A stretch of 64,000 bases of DNA from Methylobacterium oryzae (GTDB taxonomy: Bacteria; Pseudomonadota; Alphaproteobacteria; Rhizobiales; Beijerinckiaceae), in contig NZ_CP090349.1 of assembly GCF_021398735.1 (NCBI RefSeq), forward strand, positions 812,501 through 876,500, in the 5' to 3' direction. Position 1 is the stretch's first letter. Every line of letters begins with the position of its first letter. Below are positions 46,552 through 55,497 of this stretch, one piece after another. A program made the position numbers and the translations under genes. The notes under the pieces are model-generated. The model made no database searches and was not told where the DNA came from. It worked only from the letters and a program-made list of their open reading frames with translations.

Positions 46552-47472
46552 ATGAACCGGCGCCACTTCTGCCGCACCCTGCTCGCGGGCGGCGTCACGC
46601 TCGCGCTTCCCGCCCGCGGCCGCGCGGCCGGGACCGGCTCCGCCGCCGACGCCGACGACGGCGTCGCTGCGGTGGACACCCACGCCCACGTCTTCACCCG
46701 GGCCCTCACCCTCACGGGCGACCGGCGCTACGCCCCCGACTACGACGCGAGCATCGCCGATTACCGCGCCATGCTGGACCGGAACGGCATGGCCCGCGGC
46801 GTGCTGATCCAGCCGAGCTTCCTCGGCACCGACAACGGCTACATGGTCTCGGCCCTGCGCTCCGCGCCGGAGCGGCTGCGCGGCATCGCCGTGCTGGCCC
46901 CGGAGGCCGAGACCGCGACCCTGCGCGACCTCGCCGGGCAGGGCGTCGTCGGCCTGCGCCTCAACCTGATCGGCCGGCCCGACCCGGATTTCGCCGGCCC
47001 GGTCTGGCGCGCCCACCTCGCGCGCGTCGCGGATCTCGGCTGGCAGATCGAGGTCCAGGCCGAGGCGCGGCGCCTCGCGCGGCTGCTGCCGCCGCTGGTC
47101 GCGGCAGGCGTCCCCGTCGTGGTCGATCATTTCGGCCGGATCGACCCCGCCCTCGGCATCGCCGATCCGGGCTTCGCCGACCTGCTCGGCTTCGGCCGCG
47201 GCGGCCGCGTCTGGGTCAAGCTCTCGGGCGCCTACCGCATCGGCAGCGGCGAGGCCGGCCGGCAGACGGCGGTGCAGGCCGCCGAGCGCCTGCGCAACGC
47301 CTTCGGGGCGCGGCGCCTGCTCTGGGGCAGCGACTGGCCGCACACGCAGTTCGAGACCCAGGCCAGCCCCGCCGAGGCCCGGCGCGACCTCGACGCCTGG
47401 GTGCCGGACCCGGCCGAGCGCCGGATCGTCCTGGCCGAGACGCCCGCCGAACTCTTCCGCTTCGACCGCTAG
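46552..47472 (+). CDS. Amidohydrolase-family lactonase (2-pyrone-4,6-dicarboxylate lactonase-like)
   Basis: A TIM-barrel metal hydrolase of 306 residues. The metal motif is AVDTHAHVF near the start. Later come GLRLNLIGRPD, VVVDHFGRID, VKLSGAYRI and the catalytic Asp in LLWGSDWPHTQFE. These match LigI-type lactonases, which open 2-pyrone-4,6-dicarboxylate in lignin-aromatic breakdown. The N-terminus (MNRRHFCRTLLAGGVTLALP) looks like a twin-arginine signal, so the protein may be exported, which is unusual for LigI. It lies between two MFS transporter genes. Confidence 0.85.
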   Translation: MNRRHFCRTLLAGGVTLALPARGRAAGTGSAADADDGVAAVDTHAHVFTRALTLTGDRRYAPDYDASIADYRAMLDRNGMARGVLIQPSFLGTDNGYMVSALRSAPERLRGIAVLAPEAETATLRDLAGQGVVGLRLNLIGRPDPDFAGPVWRAHLARVADLGWQIEVQAEARRLARLLPPLVAAGVPVVVDHFGRIDPALGIADPGFADLLGFGRGGRVWVKLSGAYRIGSGEAGRQTAVQAAERLRNAFGARRLLWGSDWPHTQFETQASPAEARRDLDAWVPDPAERRIVLAETPAELFRFDR

Positions 47473-47512
47473 GCCGAGGCGGGCCCGCCCGAATTCCAGC
47501 GAGGACAGGACC

Positions 47513-48871
47513 ATGGCAACACCGACCACGCCACACGCGGCGGACGCGGCCGCCTTCGAGAGCCGAACGATGCGGAAGGTCGGCCTGCGCCTGATCCCCT
47601 TCCTCGTGCTCTGCTACTTCATCGCCTACGTCGACCGGGTGAATGTCGGCTTCGCGGCGCTGACCATGAACCACGATCTCGGCCTCTCCGCCGCGGCCTT
47701 CGGCCTGGGCGGCGGCCTGTTCTTCGTCGCCTACGTCCTGTTCGAGGTGCCGAGCAACCTCGCCATGGAGCGCGTCGGCGCGCGGATCTGGATCGCGCGG
47801 ATCATGATCACCTGGGGGCTCGTCGGCATCGGCTCGGCCTTCGTCACAGGTCCGCTGAGCTTCGCCACCGCCCGCTTCCTGCTCGGCGCGGCCGAGGCCG
47901 GGTTCTTCCCCGGCGTGATCCTGTACCTGACCTACTGGTTCCCCAAGGCCTACCGGGCGCGGATCGTGGCGATGTTCATGGTCGCGATCCCGCTCTCCAG
48001 CTTCTTCGGCTCGCCGCTCTCGGCGGCGCTGCTCACCCTCGACGGCGCCGCGTCCCTGCGCGGCTGGCAGTGGCTGCTGATCATGGAGGCGGTCCCGGCC
48101 GTCCTGCTCGGCGTCGCCGCCCTCGCGCTGCTTCCGAGCCGGCCGGCCGAGGCGACCTTCCTGAGCCCGGCGGAGCGCGGCTGGCTGACGGACCGGCTGG
48201 AGACCGAGCGGCGCGCCGCCGAGGCGAGCGCCGGGCACCACGCTCACGGCCTCGCGGCGGTCTGGGCGGTGCTCGCGAGCCGGCAGGTCTGGCTGCTCGC
48301 TGTGATCTACGCGGGCAGCTCGGCCACCAGCAACACGCTGTCGCTGTGGATGCCGCAGATCCTCAAGGGGTTCGGCCTCAGCAACCTGCAGACCGGCCTG
48401 CTGAACATGATCCCGTTCGGCATCGCCTCGGTCTTCATGATCGTCTGGGGCCTGCGGGCGGACCGCAGCGGCGAGCGGATCTGGAGCACGGCCCTGCCGC
48501 TGGCGCTGACCTCGGTGAGCTTCGCCCTGACGCTGCTGACGGGCTCGCTCTGGATGACGCTGGTCCTGCTCTCGCTGGTCCTGCTCGGCAACTACGCGAT
48601 CAAGGGCCCGTTCTTCGCCCTCGCCACGGAGACGCTGCCGCCGGCCCAGACGGCCGCCGGCATCGCGGCGATCAACACCCTGGCGCATCTCGGCACCGGG
48701 GCGATCACCTCGCTGATCGGGGTGCTGCGCGAGCAGACCGGCAGCTTCCCCGTCGCCCTGCTGCCGCTCTGCGCGCTCACGGGCGTCGGCTGCGCCCTGG
48801 TCTTCTGGATCGGCCGGCACCAGCCGCGGGCGGCGACCGTCGGGGCGACCCCGTCGATCGCCCGGGGCTGA
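47513..48871 (+). CDS. MFS transporter, anion:cation symporter (ACS) family
   Basis: A 452-residue inner-membrane transporter with twelve helices, close to phthalate, tartrate and hydroxybenzoate permeases of the ACS family. Typical pieces are LRLIPFLVLCYFIAYVDRVN, LFEVPSNLAMERVGARIWIA and GAAEAGFFPGVILYLTYWFP. The ATG at 47513 follows GAGGACAGG. It follows the lactonase gene by 40 bases and probably belongs to the same regulated set. It ends 12 bases before the convergent ABC ATPase gene. Confidence 0.93.
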   Translation: MATPTTPHAADAAAFESRTMRKVGLRLIPFLVLCYFIAYVDRVNVGFAALTMNHDLGLSAAAFGLGGGLFFVAYVLFEVPSNLAMERVGARIWIARIMITWGLVGIGSAFVTGPLSFATARFLLGAAEAGFFPGVILYLTYWFPKAYRARIVAMFMVAIPLSSFFGSPLSAALLTLDGAASLRGWQWLLIMEAVPAVLLGVAALALLPSRPAEATFLSPAERGWLTDRLETERRAAEASAGHHAHGLAAVWAVLASRQVWLLAVIYAGSSATSNTLSLWMPQILKGFGLSNLQTGLLNMIPFGIASVFMIVWGLRADRSGERIWSTALPLALTSVSFALTLLTGSLWMTLVLLSLVLLGNYAIKGPFFALATETLPPAQTAAGIAAINTLAHLGTGAITSLIGVLREQTGSFPVALLPLCALTGVGCALVFWIGRHQPRAATVGATPSIARG

Positions 48872-48883
48872 GGCGGCGGTCCG

Positions 48884-49675
48884 TCAGGTCAGCTGGCCGA
48901 GGATCCCCAGGATCTCCCGGCGCAGCCGCACGATCTCGGCATCGTCGCGGTGGCGCGGATAGGGCGCCGCGACGGGCAGCTCGACCCGGATCGCGGCCGG
49001 GCGGTCGGAGAGCACGATCACGCGCTCGGCCAGCACCAGCGCCTCCTCGACGTCGTGGGTGACGAGGAGCGCGGTGAAGCGCTTCTCCTGCCAGAGCCGC
49101 AGGATCTCGGCCTGCATGGCGAGCCGCGTCAGGGCGTCGAGCTTGCCCAGCGGCTCGTCGAGGAGCAGCAGCCGCGGCGCGTTGACGAGCGCGCGGGCGA
49201 GGGCCGCCCGCTGCGCCATGCCGCCGGAGAGCTGGTGCGGGTAAACGTCGGCGAAGCCCGTGAGGCCGACCAGCCCCAGCGCCTGGTCGACGAGGGCCGC
49301 CCGCGACCGCCCGACGCCGCGCGCCTCCAGCCCCAGGGCGACGTTGCCGCGCACGGTCCGCCACGGATAGAGCGTCGGGTCCTGGAAGACGAGGAGCCGG
49401 GACGGGTCCGGGCCCTCCACCAGGTCGCCGTCGACCCGGATCGCGCCCTGGTCGGGCGGCTCGAGGCCGGCGACGAGCCGCAGCAGGGTGGACTTGCCGC
49501 AGCCCGAGGGGCCGAGCAGGGCCACGAAGCCGCCGGGCTCCACGTCGAGGCTCACCCGGTCGAGGACCGGCAGGGGCGCGCCGCGGATCGCGAAGGCGTG
49601 GCTGACGGACTCGACCGCCAGGCGGGCCCCGGCGCTCTGGGCGGCGGGGCGTTCGAGGGTCGCGGCGGCTACCAT
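48884..49675 (-). CDS. ABC transporter ATPase, sulfonate/nitrate/taurine type
   Basis: The energy-coupling subunit of an SsuABC/TauABC-type importer; 263 residues. Walker A is LLGPSGCGKSTLLRLVAG, the Q loop LVFQDPTLYPWRT, the signature LSGGMAQRAALARAL, Walker B LLLLDEPLGKLD and the switch His VTHDVEEA. The ATG at 49675 lies seven bases inside the end of the permease gene, so translation is coupled. Confidence 0.94.
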   Translation of the reverse strand: MVAAATLERPAAQSAGARLAVESVSHAFAIRGAPLPVLDRVSLDVEPGGFVALLGPSGCGKSTLLRLVAGLEPPDQGAIRVDGDLVEGPDPSRLLVFQDPTLYPWRTVRGNVALGLEARGVGRSRAALVDQALGLVGLTGFADVYPHQLSGGMAQRAALARALVNAPRLLLLDEPLGKLDALTRLAMQAEILRLWQEKRFTALLVTHDVEEALVLAERVIVLSDRPAAIRVELPVAAPYPRHRDDAEIVRLRREILGILGQLT

Positions 49676-50673
49676 TGCACCAGCCCCTTCTGCCACGCGA
49701 GCAGGCGGTCGCGCAGGCGGAACAGCAGCGTGATCAGGGAGGAGCACATCAGCGCCATCACGATCAGCGCCGCGTACATGTTGGCGTAGGCGGCCCAGCC
49801 CTGCGCCCACTGGAGGTACCAGCCGAGGCCAGACTTCACGCCGAGCATCTCGGCGACGACCAGCACCGCGAAGGAGCCGCCGAGCCCCATGAACAGCCCG
49901 ACGAAGACGTGCGGCAGCGCCGCCGGGATCGCCACGCGCAGGATCAGGAAGCCGCGCGAGGCGCCGAGCGTCCGCGCCACGTCGAAATAGGCCTTGTTGA
50001 CGCCCGCCACCCCCGACCAGGTCAGCACCGTGACCGGGAAGCCGGTCGCCAGCGCCACCAGGAAGGTGCTGGCCGACCACGAGGACGGGAAGACGAAGAA
50101 GGCGAGGGGCAGCCACGCCGTGGCCGGCAGCGGCCCGACGAAGCGCAGAACGGGATGGGCCCAGTAGCCCACCGCCCGGAAGGTGCCGATGGCGACGCCC
50201 AGGACGAAGCCGGTCGCCGCCCCGATGGCGTAGCCGCCGGAGAGCAGGATCAGGGAGTTGAGGATGCTGCCGCCGAGCTTCGGCCAGTCGTCGAGGAAAA
50301 CCTCCAGGATCGCCTGGGGCGAGGGGAAGAACGGCATCGGCAGCAGGGCGAGCTTCGCCGTGACCGCCTCCCAGACCAGCAGCGCCACCGCCAGCACCGT
50401 GAGCCAGGGGCTCCCGTGCCGCAGCCGCGACCCGAGAGGGCCGAGGCGGCCGGCCACGGGCATGAGGGCCAGGAGGGCGAGGCCGAGCGCCGCCGCGCCG
50501 GACCCGAGGGCCGCGGTCTCGGGCAGGTCGTCCGCCTCGGGCAGGCCGAGGGTCACGCCGGCCAGGGCGAGCCAGGCGCCGCCCGCGAGGACGATCCGCC
50601 AGGGCGGCCGCGGCAGCCTTCGGAACGGGGCGGCGGCCCGCGGGGCGACGCCGGCGGTGATGCTTCCGGACAT
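49669..50673 (-). CDS. ABC transporter permease, sulfonate/nitrate/taurine type
   Basis: An inner-membrane channel subunit of 334 residues. After two N-terminal hydrophobic segments (about 27-45 and 55-75) it has the standard BPD-type permease core. The EAA-like loop is FDVARTLGASRGFLILRVAIPAAL, followed by two more helices and GVKSGLGWYLQWAQG. The ATG at 50673 lies 8 bases after the binding-protein gene. The N-terminus is longer than in typical SsuC proteins (about 260 residues). Confidence 0.92.
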   Translation of the reverse strand: MSGSITAGVAPRAAAPFRRLPRPPWRIVLAGGAWLALAGVTLGLPEADDLPETAALGSGAAALGLALLALMPVAGRLGPLGSRLRHGSPWLTVLAVALLVWEAVTAKLALLPMPFFPSPQAILEVFLDDWPKLGGSILNSLILLSGGYAIGAATGFVLGVAIGTFRAVGYWAHPVLRFVGPLPATAWLPLAFFVFPSSWSASTFLVALATGFPVTVLTWSGVAGVNKAYFDVARTLGASRGFLILRVAIPAALPHVFVGLFMGLGGSFAVLVVAEMLGVKSGLGWYLQWAQGWAAYANMYAALIVMALMCSSLITLLFRLRDRLLAWQKGLVQW

Positions 50674-50681
50674 GGCGCGCC

Positions 50682-51782
50682 TCAGCTCAGCACGTCGGCG
50701 TAGATCCGCTCGGCGAACTTTGCCGTGTCGGTGGACCGCCGCAGGACGTTCACCTGCTTCAGCTCGTCCCCGTAGAGCGCGAGCTGCTGCTTGAGATCGC
50801 CGCCGACCGGGCTGTCGCCGTGCTGCTGGCTGCGCAGCATCGCGGCGAGATCCGCGATCGAGCCCTTGCCGCCGTAGCCGGAGAAGGCCCGGGCCGCGGC
50901 CTCGGGATCCCGGTGGACGGCGTGGCCGCCCTCTAGGATCGCCCGGGTCAGCGCGCGCGCCACCGCGCGGTCGTTCCGGATCAGGCTGCCGCGGGCGGCC
51001 ACGACGCAGCAGGTGCGGGTGGCGAACTCGCCCGACAGGTTGGTGGCGACCTCGGTGAAGCGCGGGTCCTTCAGCCAGATCCAGGTCCGCGGGTCGGAAT
51101 CGGCCAGCGCCTGCGCCTCGCCCTTCTCCACCGCGAGGTTGAGCAGGTCGGCCGGGTACTGCCGCCACTCGACCCCGCTCTCCGGGTCGATCCCCGCCTT
51201 GGCGAGCAGCAGGCCGAAGAAGTTCTTGGCCGGGCTCGCCTGGTCGCTGATCGCGATCGTCTTGCCCTTCAGCCCGGCGATGTCGGCGATGCCGGAGGAT
51301 TTGGCGCTGAGCAGCCGCAGGCAGCCGCCGTGCAGCCCCGCGGTGATCTTCACGTCGAAGCCCTGTTCCAGGGGCTTGAGCCAGCGCAGGGCCATGCCGA
51401 TTCCGGCATCGGCCTTGCCCGTGGCGATCGCCTCCAGCAGGGCCTCGGTTGAGCCGCCGAAATTGACGAACTCCACGTCGAGGCCGTGCCGGGCGAAGAT
51501 CCCCTGCTCCTTGGCGAGCGGCGCGGCCGCCGTGCAGATGGCCGTGGCGTTCCAGGCCAGCTTCACGGTCCGGAGCGGGGCCGCGGGCGCCTCCGCGGCG
51601 GCGGGTCGGCAGAGCGGGCCGGGGTCGAACGGCGCCCCCGGTCCGGGTGCCCAGGCGCGGCCGGTGCCCATGCCGAGGCCGAGCGGCAGGGCGGCGGCCG
51701 CGGCGCCGACCTGCAGCAGGCGCCGCCGGGAGGGCGAGGGATCGGAGGAGGGGCTGCCCGGTCGGGAGGGCGCGTCGGTCAT
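50682..51782 (-). CDS. ABC transporter substrate-binding protein, sulfonate/nitrate/taurine type
   Basis: A periplasmic binding protein of 366 residues, first gene of the leftward importer operon. It has a twin-arginine signal (SRRRLLQVGAAAAALPLGLG). The binding-protein fold shows KLAWNATAICTAAAPLAKEQ, FARHGLDVEFVNFGGSTEAL and GKADAGIGMALRWL. It also contains LKGKTIAISDQASPAKNFF. The neighbouring organosulfur oxygenases on the opposite strand suggest a sulfonate or other organosulfur ligand, but nitrate-type or other ligands are possible. Confidence 0.92.
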   Translation of the reverse strand: MTDAPSRPGSPSSDPSPSRRRLLQVGAAAAALPLGLGMGTGRAWAPGPGAPFDPGPLCRPAAAEAPAAPLRTVKLAWNATAICTAAAPLAKEQGIFARHGLDVEFVNFGGSTEALLEAIATGKADAGIGMALRWLKPLEQGFDVKITAGLHGGCLRLLSAKSSGIADIAGLKGKTIAISDQASPAKNFFGLLLAKAGIDPESGVEWRQYPADLLNLAVEKGEAQALADSDPRTWIWLKDPRFTEVATNLSGEFATRTCCVVAARGSLIRNDRAVARALTRAILEGGHAVHRDPEAAARAFSGYGGKGSIADLAAMLRSQQHGDSPVGGDLKQQLALYGDELKQVNVLRRSTDTAKFAERIYADVLS

Positions 51783-52272
51783 CTCGGGTCTCCGGGCCGC
51801 GCGACCGCGCGGCGGGAACGGCGCGCGTCACCGCACCGGTGGCGCGACCGGGCGGATCTGGCGCCCTCGTCTTCGGGAATGATCCGTCGAGGGATCAGGG
51901 TGCCGAGTATTCGATCGCTGCAGGACCGAGTCAACGAAAGCGTTTCCTCTATTTTCGCGCGATCGGGTAAGATCATTCACGGATCGGCGCCGTCGCACGG
52001 CGCTCAGGCGCCCCGGCTCATCGGCGAGGGGCGTCGTTCGTCTGTCTCTCGATGACGGGACCCCGAATGGCGACCGGGAGAACGATCGATTCTTGCCCCC
52101 GGCGGGCGGAAACACGTTCTCCTTCGCCGTCCGACGACGCGGCAAAATCCTCCTGCCGATCCATGAATATTCGGAACGGCATTCCGTTGACGCGACCCGG
52201 GTCCGGGCGGACCATCGCGGCTCCCGGGATGGCGCCGCGCGGCCGCCCGCCGATCACGTCGCCGAACACCCC
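51783..52272. other. Divergent control region of the organosulfur cluster
   Basis: These 490 bases separate the leftward importer from the rightward oxygenase genes. An AT-richer part (about 51925-51985, CTCTATTTTCGCG ... GGTAAGATCATTC) may hold promoters. No gene and no clear CysB-type dyad were identified. Confidence 0.4.
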
Positions 52273-53418
52273 ATGACCGTCGCCGTCCCGCCCCCCGACA
52301 TCGTCAGCAGCCTCGCCGGACGGCTCGCCGCCCGCGCGGCCGACCACGACCGCGCGGGGACCTTCCCGCACGACTCCCTCGCGGCGCTCCGGGAGGCCGG
52401 GCTCCTGGCCCTCACCGTGCCGCGGCGTCTCGGCGGCGGCGGTTCGGGTCTCGCGCGGGCCGCCGCACTGGTGCGCGCGCTCGGCGCCGCCGACCCGGCG
52501 ACCGCCCTGGTCGTGGCGATGCAGTACCTCCAGCACGGGCTGATCCACCGGCCCGACACCCCGTGGCCGCGCGCGCTCGCCGACGCGGTCGGCGCGGCGG
52601 CGGTGGCGCGGGGGGCGCTGATCAACGCCCTGCGGGTCGAGCCCGAACTCGGGACGCCCTCGCGGGGCGGCCTGCCGGCCACGGTGGCCCGCCGCGACGG
52701 CGCGGGCTGGCGGATCTCCGGGCACAAGATCTACGCGACCGGGGCGCCGGGGCTCGCCTACGGCCTCGTCTTCGTCCGCACCGACGAGGCGGAGCCGCGC
52801 ACCGGCACCGTCCTGGTGCCGTTCGACGCGCCGGGCATCCGCATCGCGGAGACCTGGGACCATCTCGGCCTGCGCGCCTCCGGCAGCCACGACGTCCACT
52901 TCACGGACGTGCCGATCCCCGGGGACCACGCCGTCGACCTGCGGCCGCCGGGCGGCTGGTCGGGGCCAGATCCCTGGCAGCAGGCCTGGAGCTGCACCCT
53001 GCTCGCCGCCCTCTACGACGGCGTGGCCCGGGCGGCGCAGGACTGGTTCACCGGCTTCCTGCGGGCGCGCCGGCCCGGTAGCCTCGGGGCGCCGCTGGCG
53101 AGCCTGCCGCGCTTCCACGAGGCGGTCGGCGAGAACGAGCGGCTGCTCGCCGTCAACGCGCGCCTCGTCGCCGGGCTCGCCGCCGAGGTCGATGCGGGAC
53201 ATCCTCCTCCGCCGCGCGAGTCCGGCTTCGTGAAGCTCACCGCCACGGAGAACGCCGTCGCGGCGGTCCAGCGCGCCGCGGAGCTGTCCGGCAACGCCGG
53301 CCTGTCCCGGGCGAACCCGCTGGAGCGGCACCTGCGCGACGTCCTGTGCGCGCGCATCCACTGGCCGCAAGGGGACGCCGTCCGCGCCGCCGCCGGCAGG
53401 GCCGCCCTCGGCGCCTGA
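52273..53418 (+). CDS. Acyl-CoA-dehydrogenase-like flavoprotein (SfnB/DszC type)
   Basis: A 381-residue flavoenzyme with the acyl-CoA dehydrogenase fold. Landmarks are FPHDSLAALREAGLLALTVP, the FAD segment with SGHKIYATGAPGLAYGLVF, WDHLGLRASGSHDVHFTDVP and a C-terminal helical domain. There is no clear catalytic Glu of true acyl-CoA dehydrogenases, so it is more like the flavin-dependent group that includes SfnB and DszC, used on organosulfur compounds. The ATG at 52273 is chosen from the domain start. It is first in the plus-strand organosulfur unit. Confidence 0.85.
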   Translation: MTVAVPPPDIVSSLAGRLAARAADHDRAGTFPHDSLAALREAGLLALTVPRRLGGGGSGLARAAALVRALGAADPATALVVAMQYLQHGLIHRPDTPWPRALADAVGAAAVARGALINALRVEPELGTPSRGGLPATVARRDGAGWRISGHKIYATGAPGLAYGLVFVRTDEAEPRTGTVLVPFDAPGIRIAETWDHLGLRASGSHDVHFTDVPIPGDHAVDLRPPGGWSGPDPWQQAWSCTLLAALYDGVARAAQDWFTGFLRARRPGSLGAPLASLPRFHEAVGENERLLAVNARLVAGLAAEVDAGHPPPPRESGFVKLTATENAVAAVQRAAELSGNAGLSRANPLERHLRDVLCARIHWPQGDAVRAAAGRAALGA

Positions 53419-53445
53419 ACCCGCCCTCGACCCGGAGATCGCACC

Positions 53446-54540
53446 ATGAGCCTGCTTCCCCCCGATGCCGTCGAGTTCATCGGCTTCGTCGCCCCCCGCC
53501 ACACCTCCGAGATCCACCCGGCGGCGGGGCCGTCCATCGACCGCGACTATCTGAAGCTCCTGGCGCAGGCGCACGAATGGGGCGGGTTCGACCGGGTGCT
53601 GGTGGCCTTCCACGCGACCACGCCGGACGCCCTCCTGCTCGCCGGGCAGGTCGCCGCCGTGACCGAGCGGCTGGGGCTGATGATCGCCCACCGCACCGGA
53701 TTCACGGCGCCCACCGTGGCGGCGCGGCAATTCGCGACCCTCGACCAGCTCACCGGCGGCCGGGTCGCGATCCACGTGATCAGCGGCGGCGACGACCGGG
53801 AACTCGCCCAGGACGGCGACCACCTCACCAAGGACGCGCGCTACGCCCGCACCCGGGAGTTCCTCGACATCGTCCGGCAGAGCTGGACCGCCGCGGAGCC
53901 GTTCGACTACGCGGGCGATCACTACCGGGTGGAGCGCGGCTTCTCCGAGGTGAAGCCGGTCAACGCGATCCCGGTCTATTTCGGCGGCGCCTCGCCGGCG
54001 GCGCTGGCGGTGGCCGGCCGCCACGCCGACACCTACGCCCTCTGGGGCGAGACCCACGCGCAGGTCGCCGAGTTGATCGGCCGGGTGCGGGCGGCGGCCG
54101 CGGCCCACGGGCGGGCGCCGCGCTTCAGCCTGTCGGTCCGGCCGATCCTCGCCGAGACCGAGGCGCGGGCCTGGGAGCGCGCCGAGGACATTCTGGCCCG
54201 GACCCGGGCCGTCCGGGCCGCCAAGGGCCTCGGCCCGGCGGCGACGCCGCAGAACGAGGGCTCGAGACGACTCCTCGCGGCCGCCGCCGCGGGGCCGCGC
54301 CACGACAAGCGCCTGTTCACCGCCATCGCGGCCGAGACCGGAGCGGCGGGCAACTCGACCGCCCTGGTCGGCACCCCCGAGCAGGTCGCCGACGCCCTGC
54401 TCGACTATCACGACCTGGGCGTGCGGACCTTCCTGATCCGCGGCTTCGACCCGCTGGAGGACGCGCTCCAGTACGGCCGGGCGCTGCTGCCCGCCGTCCG
54501 GGCCGCCCTCGGGCGCCGCGGCGCCGCCGAGGCCGCCTGA
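53446..54540 (+). CDS. FMN-dependent alkanesulfonate monooxygenase-like protein (LLM class)
   Basis: A luciferase-fold monooxygenase of 364 residues, close to SsuD, which uses reduced FMN and oxygen to split alkanesulfonates into sulfite and an aldehyde. Signs are the TIM-barrel start FIGFVAPRHTSEIHP, MIAHRTGFTAPTVAARQFAT, the flavin/sulfonate region HVISGGDDRELAQDGD and AVAGRHADTYALWGET. The C-terminus has VGTPEQVADALLDYHDLGVR. Its stop overlaps the next start (TGATG). It fits sulfur scavenging together with the importer. Confidence 0.92.
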   Translation: MSLLPPDAVEFIGFVAPRHTSEIHPAAGPSIDRDYLKLLAQAHEWGGFDRVLVAFHATTPDALLLAGQVAAVTERLGLMIAHRTGFTAPTVAARQFATLDQLTGGRVAIHVISGGDDRELAQDGDHLTKDARYARTREFLDIVRQSWTAAEPFDYAGDHYRVERGFSEVKPVNAIPVYFGGASPAALAVAGRHADTYALWGETHAQVAELIGRVRAAAAAHGRAPRFSLSVRPILAETEARAWERAEDILARTRAVRAAKGLGPAATPQNEGSRRLLAAAAAGPRHDKRLFTAIAAETGAAGNSTALVGTPEQVADALLDYHDLGVRTFLIRGFDPLEDALQYGRALLPAVRAALGRRGAAEAA

Positions 54541-55478
54541 TGCGCGCCGTCATCCTCGCCCTGCTGGCGCTCCTGGCGGTCCGGCCGGCGCACGCGCAGG
54601 AGGTGCTGCGGGTCGGCGACCAGCGCGGCAACGCCCGCGCCCTGATGGAGGCGGCCGGCGTGCTCGACAGGTTGCCCTACCGGCTCGACTGGAGTGAGTT
54701 CCCGGCGGCCGCGCCCCTGCTCGAGGCGCTGAACGCCGGCGCGATCGACGCGGGCGGCGTCGGCGACGCGCCCTTCACCTTCGCGGCGGCCGCCGGGGTG
54801 CCGGTGAAGGCGTTCCTGGCCTTCCGCAACCGGCAGGACGGGCTGGCGATCCTGGCGCTCAAGGAATCGCCCCTCCGCACCGTGGCCGACCTGAAGGGCA
54901 AGCGCGTCGCCACGAACCGCGGCTCGATCGGCCATCAGGTGGTCCTGGCGGCGCTGGAGGAGGCGGGCCTGCCCGCCGACAGCGTGACCTTCAGCTTCCT
55001 GCCGCCGGCCGACGCCAAGATCGCGCTGGCTTCCGGGGCGGTCGACGCCTGGGCGACCTGGGAGCCCTACACCTCCACGGCGGAGCTCGCCGGCCTCGTC
55101 CGGGTGATCCGCGACGGCAACGGCATCACCCCGGGCCTGACCTTCGCGGTGGCGAGCGACGACGCGATCCGGACCAAGCGGGCGCTGCTCGCCGATTTCG
55201 GCGCGCGCCTCGCCCGCGCCCGGGAATGGGCCCTGAAGGATCCGGCGCCCTACGCGTCCGTCTGGTCGAAGCTCATCGGCCTGCCGGAGGCGGTGCCGCT
55301 GCGCTGGTTCGGCCGCGCCGCCTACCGGGCCGTCCCGATCGACGCGTCCGTGATCGCCGACGAGCAGCGCAACATCGATCTCTACGTCCGCGCCGGGCTG
55401 ATCCCGAAGGCCCGCGCGCCGCGGGCCGAGGCGATCCTCGACACGAGCGTCTCGCAAACCGCCGCCGCCGTGCAATGA
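54540..55478 (+). CDS. Aliphatic-sulfonate-type ABC substrate-binding protein
   Basis: A second periplasmic binding protein, 312 residues, with a short signal peptide (MRAVILALLALLAVRPAHAQ, cleavage after AHA). The SsuA-like fold shows LRVGDQRGNARALMEAAG, LEALNAGAIDAGGVGDAPFT, LKGKRVATNRGSIGHQVVLA and VDAWATWEPYTS. No permease or ATPase genes follow, so it may feed the transporter encoded at 48884-50673 or act alone. The ATG shares one base with the upstream stop codon. Confidence 0.92.
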   Translation: MRAVILALLALLAVRPAHAQEVLRVGDQRGNARALMEAAGVLDRLPYRLDWSEFPAAAPLLEALNAGAIDAGGVGDAPFTFAAAAGVPVKAFLAFRNRQDGLAILALKESPLRTVADLKGKRVATNRGSIGHQVVLAALEEAGLPADSVTFSFLPPADAKIALASGAVDAWATWEPYTSTAELAGLVRVIRDGNGITPGLTFAVASDDAIRTKRALLADFGARLARAREWALKDPAPYASVWSKLIGLPEAVPLRWFGRAAYRAVPIDASVIADEQRNIDLYVRAGLIPKARAPRAEAILDTSVSQTAAAVQ

Positions 55479-55497
55479 TGGCGCGGGAGGACCCGAC

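Noticed and set aside
52018..54411. Minus-strand open frame of 797 codons
   Set aside because: Antisense to the SfnB-like and SsuD-like genes, with no recognisable domain.
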